This document shows, in pieces, positions 59,614-64,000 of a stretch of DNA of 64,000 bases (position 1 is the stretch's first letter; each line of letters begins with the position of its first letter). A model generated the notes under the pieces. It ran no database searches. It had not been told where the DNA came from and worked only from the letters and a program-made list of their open reading frames with translations. Position numbers and translations under genes: made by a program. The stretch is taken from positions 6,389,501 to 6,453,500 of the forward strand of contig NC_092563.1 in assembly GCF_037975245.1 (NCBI RefSeq), in the 5' to 3' direction. This stretch comes from Apostichopus japonicus. Taxonomy: Eukaryota > Echinodermata > Holothuroidea > Aspidochirotida > Stichopodidae.

Positions 59614-60016
59614 CCTTAAAGTATATCTCTCTGTCGAAAGAATTGAAACCATCTCTCTAACAATAAATGTTCGAAATCACGTAGGCTGGTATAAAATTCC
59701 CTGGACCAGTCAATGACATCAATGGGGATGGGAGTTCCCTAAAGTGTTTCAAATAATTTTCTCCCTTGAGATGATCTAAGGTTAATAGTCCTCACTGCCT
59801 GTGAATGGATAAACTGGCCGCCTCTATACTCACTTTAAGTACTGTCTTCATAACGTTTTGTACTGGTGTACCCCATTCCTCAATCTTGATTCTAACACAG
59901 AGAAAAACATATCTGTACCAAATCGGCTGACCGAATCTTTCCTTTTTAGGCCATCTCGATTTTTTCCCGTACTCCCTGATCCCCAATTTCGATTTCCTCG
60001 TTATGCCCCCTTCCCC

Positions 60017-60091
60017 TTCCCCATTGTTCTTCCTTCCCCATTGTTCTTCCTTCCCCATTGTTCTTCCTTCCCCATTGTTCTTCCTTCCCCG
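60017..60091. repeat. 17-bp tandem repeat, 4.4 copies
   Basis: Four perfect units TTCCCCATTGTTCTTCC followed by a partial fifth. Confidence 0.95.
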
Positions 60092-60810
60092 TCCTTCTCT
60101 TTCCCAGCTCAATTCAAAGCGGCAACGCAGTGCTAACCCTCATAGATTCAACTGTACTGAGGGAGAGGTGAAAGCTGGAAAAATCACATCAAAATTTGCT
60201 ATTGTTGATACTAATATACATATATTTATACATCGACACAGTAACACTCAACTATATACGCATTACATGACACTGTAATTCTCTGACTACGACTGCTATA
60301 CTATACAACATGTTGTAGCCCTAGTTACGTTATCTCTGATTACGTACTGTCACTGGTCGTGACTATAGAGTGAAGCAATGAAATATGAATATTCATATTT
60401 AAAAACCACATAATATGAATAATTCGTAATTCTTCAATCGCTGTACTACGAAAAAAAAAAATCGCGTCGAGCCAGCCAACCTGCCTTTCAGTTTAACTAT
60501 TTGAGATAACGAACAACGTATTTAAAGCGATCTGCCGTATTTTTTTTTATCAAAAAATCACATGGCGTCGAAAATGCAGTGTTTTTTTTTATATATTTTT
60601 TAATTATCTTTTGAAACTGTAAGATTATCACTTTCTTCGGTCACGCCTCGCATGTGGCCACATAATGATGAGTGCAAAAAGTACAAAACATTACATACAT
60701 ATCTGTTTAATGATATCTGAAACCAATCTGAAACGAAAGTTAGCAACCCATCTTAATAGATTGAACAATATTTTAATCAAACGTGAAAGAAAAGGAAAAT
60801 TTGACTCTTC

Positions 60811-60831
60811 ACAAACACACACACATATACA

Positions 60832-60875
<44 letters not shown>

Positions 60876-60900
60876 GTAATACATAGTATATACATAGTTT

Positions 60901-60931
<31 letters not shown>

Positions 60932-60936
60932 TAAAC

Positions 60937-61024
<88 letters not shown>
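60811..61024. repeat. (AC)n/(AT)n compound microsatellite
   Basis: A short AC run, then about 190 bp of TA-rich dinucleotides broken by ACATAG and TGTATA words. Confidence 0.93.
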
Positions 61025-61539
61025 CCATCTTTAGAGCGTAAAATGCGGTAATAATTCTTGCGTAAGTATAACGTCAATTACTAAAGACTGTGATATAAAC
61101 CATATACGCGCGAAATGATACACAAATTTATGTCGGTTTTTTTTTTCTCTCGATTTTTTACGCAGAACCATAAAACAACCAAATGAGGCAAAGGCTAGCT
61201 TTAAGAAAGCCGAAGACAGGCCTCTTCCGCTTTCCCTCATACTAGTGTCTGTATTCAGTTCAATCACTTTTAGGGTAAACGTATTGCCTTGAGATAATAA
61301 ACAAGGTTATAATATAAAAATATTTACATCTTCTTAATCATGAGATCAGACTTTCTTATGATTGACGTACGGCTGATATGTGCGACTGATTTCCTAATCC
61401 CTGAAAAACAACAACAGACCAAAAAATGTCATTTTCGGCGGCGTTTTGTTTCGCCACATCCATAACAAATATATTTTAAACCAGTAAGAACCATGCCAGG
61501 TATACAGGTAGTTCATTGTCTTCTCGATGGTAAACTTAC

Positions 61540-61632
61540 GAGAAGGAAACCATTCTTTTGACATAACTTTGGTTCTCTCTCCGTATAAATCATAAGCGAC
61601 TGGTGTCAAGTCTATACTGGTGGTCCTGCACG
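61540..61632 (-). CDS. Exon-like internal coding segment, product unknown
   Basis: On the minus strand an acceptor (GATTTATTCATTCTAG, ending 61633) and a strong donor (TTCTC followed by GTAAGTTT) bound a short frame reading TTSIDLTPVAYDLYGERTKV then MSKEWFPS. The peptide composition looks like real protein. I do not recognise it. An alternative acceptor (GTGCAG) would start it at 61625. Its phase does not match the other minus-strand candidate at 34597-34837 directly, so any shared gene would need further exons. Confidence 0.3.
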
Positions 61633-64000
61633 CTAGAATGAATAAATCGGGGGGTCTCCACATTTTTTTACGCGGGTGGGAAAAGATTACGATTTGCAAA
61701 AGGGAGAGAGAGAGCGCGCGACTGAGAAACGTTTATCCGTCCGGCCTATACGTCCTTACATTAAATCAAGGTTATCTGTCGTTCCAGAAAGTTTACACCG
61801 ACAACAAAACGCCCACGAGAGCTTGACTTACACGACGATATAAAACACACACACACCACACTCACACATGACGGAGATTATCATTTCAACATTCACGTGA
61901 AAAAGAACTGTCGTATCTAATTATAAATTTATGTTCGACGAGAAAGATTATGTTACGTTTCTATGATCTGTCAATAAAAAAAGGCAGAACACTTAACACG
62001 TGTTGTGACGATTCGATAAATATATTGACAATTCACTACTAGACAAGACTGATTGAAATATGACGCTAAATTTATCAAGCAACAAATTGTTGTGATGTGT
62101 TTTGAGAAAGTTTTCGACTTGAATAAGTTTTAAAAGGGGTCATGCAGAAAGAAATTCTGTCGTCGTTTTTTTCTGTTTCTTGCCAGTACAGGACACACAG
62201 AAACGTGTTTGCATTTATTACTACAATAATTGAGAGTTGCCTAATGCGCAACAACCGAGACAGTGCAGTTATTAAACGTTGAAACTACTTCACATCAGTC
62301 TAACGTTAAACAAACAGAATATATGAATTCTATTTAAATTTTGAAATGCAAAAATTGCAAAAATTTTGATCGAGTTTATAAATTTATTGCCCAGATTTAT
62401 GCAACAGCTTGTAGGGGGGTAAATACTTGGTACCAACTGGGCACCCCTCTTTTCGAGTTTCTATTTTAAGAGCAACATTTAGTACTAAACTTCAACAGAT
62501 GCTTGATCGGCTGTGTATAGGGGAATTTCGGCCGTTCTCTCCAGTTATATCACAGAGCTATTTCCCGTTAACAAACGTTGGCAAACTGCTGACGGTATAG
62601 ATACTTTCGAAATGAGGGGAGAGTTGTTATAACAAATTTCGATGGGATATAATATTGACAGTTATTATTTAAAATGTCGTGAATATTAATCAGTTGAAAA
62701 TAATTTTAAAACAATCGAATATGGAAAAATATATACCTCCTAATTGCTTTAAGAAAAGGATAATCTGAATGTAATATTAATAATTATACGAATAATAATA
62801 ATAATAACAATAATAACGATAAAGAGTTGTACTCAGCAGAAATATATTAAGTTCTTAAATTCTCGTTTTATTTTATTAACTTTGTTTTATCTTTTTAACT
62901 TTTTGATATGGACAACACACATGCACAGAGAAGATTAAAGATTGTTTGAAATTCCTTTATAAATATTAATATCCAACTAACACAGAGAGACACGGGTATG
63001 GGTCTATTCATTTTCAATATTACAATTTCGAAGGAGCTATTATGTTCATTTTATGTATTATTACTATTGCTATTGTTACTATTATTATTATTATTATTAT
63101 AATTATTATTATTATTATTATAATTATTATTATTATTATAATTATTATTATTATTATTAATATTATTATTATTATTATTATTATTATCATGATTATTTGT
63201 GCATTTTCAATCACGATGAAGTACAGATAACAACACAAAAGCCTGAAGATATATACACTGGGTTCCCTCAATCAACTGTTCTTTACAGATCACTGTGAAA
63301 TCTGCTCATTATAAACATCTTTCGAATGACTTTGTACACTGATTTCAAAACAGAGGACTGACAAAAATCAATTTGAAAACGACATCTCGCTAATATTACT
63401 CCTTGCTTGTTTCGTTTTGTTAATTGGTTGGTTTGTCTGTTTCTTTGTTTTACACTTTAAACTTTGAAACTATCTTTAACAGCTTATATCCAATTTCTGA
63501 AACTTGGTGTAACTTTTTCTGTTTCTTTTCTTCCTGAAAGTTGACATCATTTCATCGTTATACACATTAACCTCATTCAGCAAACAGTGGACATTGTTCG
63601 TGTTAAAACATGTATATATAGGCTGTTGTTGTTTATCATATAATTTATATGCTCATCAACTAATTCATAACATATTTGAAGGGAAAGGAAATTGATGATT
63701 TTTTATGAACTTTTATTATTATTATTAGGACGTATAGAAAGCTGTCTACTTGAGCAAAATTAAAAAGAAAGAAAGAAAGAAAAATGTTATTTTAGTAAAT
63801 TGTGAAATTTAAGGAAGCAAATAATTTAAAGTGCAGTAAAGGTCAATATTGCTACAGATTCTAACCTAACTGACAATGGTCCACAGAAGCAAATGGTTAC
63901 AAAAGGATGAAACAAGAGGTACCTATTTGGATGCATGAAAGTAGACTTTTAACTTATTTGATAGCCCACGTGACTTTTACACTTCAGGATAAGGCTTTCA
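61633..64000. other. Stretch without a supportable gene
   Basis: AT-rich sequence with the (TTA)n block at 63076-63187 and (GAAA)n near 63768-63782. Only short frames. Confidence 0.5.
63076..63187. repeat. (TTA)n microsatellite
   Basis: About 37 trinucleotide units with occasional TAA phase shifts. Poly-Ile frames on both strands are by-products. Confidence 0.97.

Larger units (their letters stand above)
59622..61539. other. Stretch without a supportable gene; simple repeats
   Basis: Contains the 17-bp array at 60017-60091, poly-A/T runs near 60450-60610 and the AT block at 60811-61024. Frames here follow the repeats. Confidence 0.5.

Overview
This window is AT-rich nuclear DNA from an animal. 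It contains no dense gene set, operon, prokaryotic feature or CRISPR array. Nearly everything recognisable is repetitive: DNA transposons with target-site duplications, tRNA-derived SINEs, a decayed LINE reverse transcriptase, minisatellites and long (AT)n tracts. The presence of P-type and hAT-type elements, CR1/L2-like LINE sequence, SINEs, a TGACCT-rich tandem repeat and an over-represented TAGGCCTA palindrome suggests a marine invertebrate deuterostome. A sea cucumber or other echinoderm is my best guess. That guess comes from the general look of the repeats and was not tested by any search.

Layout. 1-375: minus-strand remnant of a CR1/L2-like LINE polymerase, cut by the window edge and frameshifted. 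6398-9483: a 3,070-bp P-element-superfamily transposon with perfect 32-bp terminal inverted repeats, a perfect 8-bp target duplication, an intact THAP-domain first exon ending in a good splice donor, and a nested 676-bp hAT-like element. 13948-14300: a phase-consistent two-exon plus-strand gene model. 18474-19354: tRNA-derived SINEs, including a head-to-head pair. 21062-22152: a 43-bp tandem array followed by a GATCGATT-type minisatellite that was split by a 129-bp insertion carrying a hammerhead-like core and flanked by a 12-bp duplication. 25867-26209: possible solo LTR. 32884-33318 and 59130-59621: two copies, in opposite orientation, of one non-autonomous hAT family. 33881-34437: 12-bp minisatellite. 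34597-34837: possible terminal coding exon on the minus strand. 43011-43430 and 46129-46552: an unidentified 420-bp repeat in two direct copies. 49029-49374: 18-bp minisatellite. 50446-50942: two copies of a second SINE family. 53041-53690: tandem repeats carrying nuclear-receptor-like half sites. 56918-57518: a higher-order minisatellite. 61540-61632: possible internal exon on the minus strand.

Functional reading. No complete protein-coding gene can be defended. The region behaves like intergenic or intronic DNA in which mobile elements of several classes have landed, some inside others. The few exon-like segments rest on splice signals and codon pattern alone. Long AT repeats produce many reading frames made of Tyr-Ile or Ile runs; none of these was annotated as a gene.
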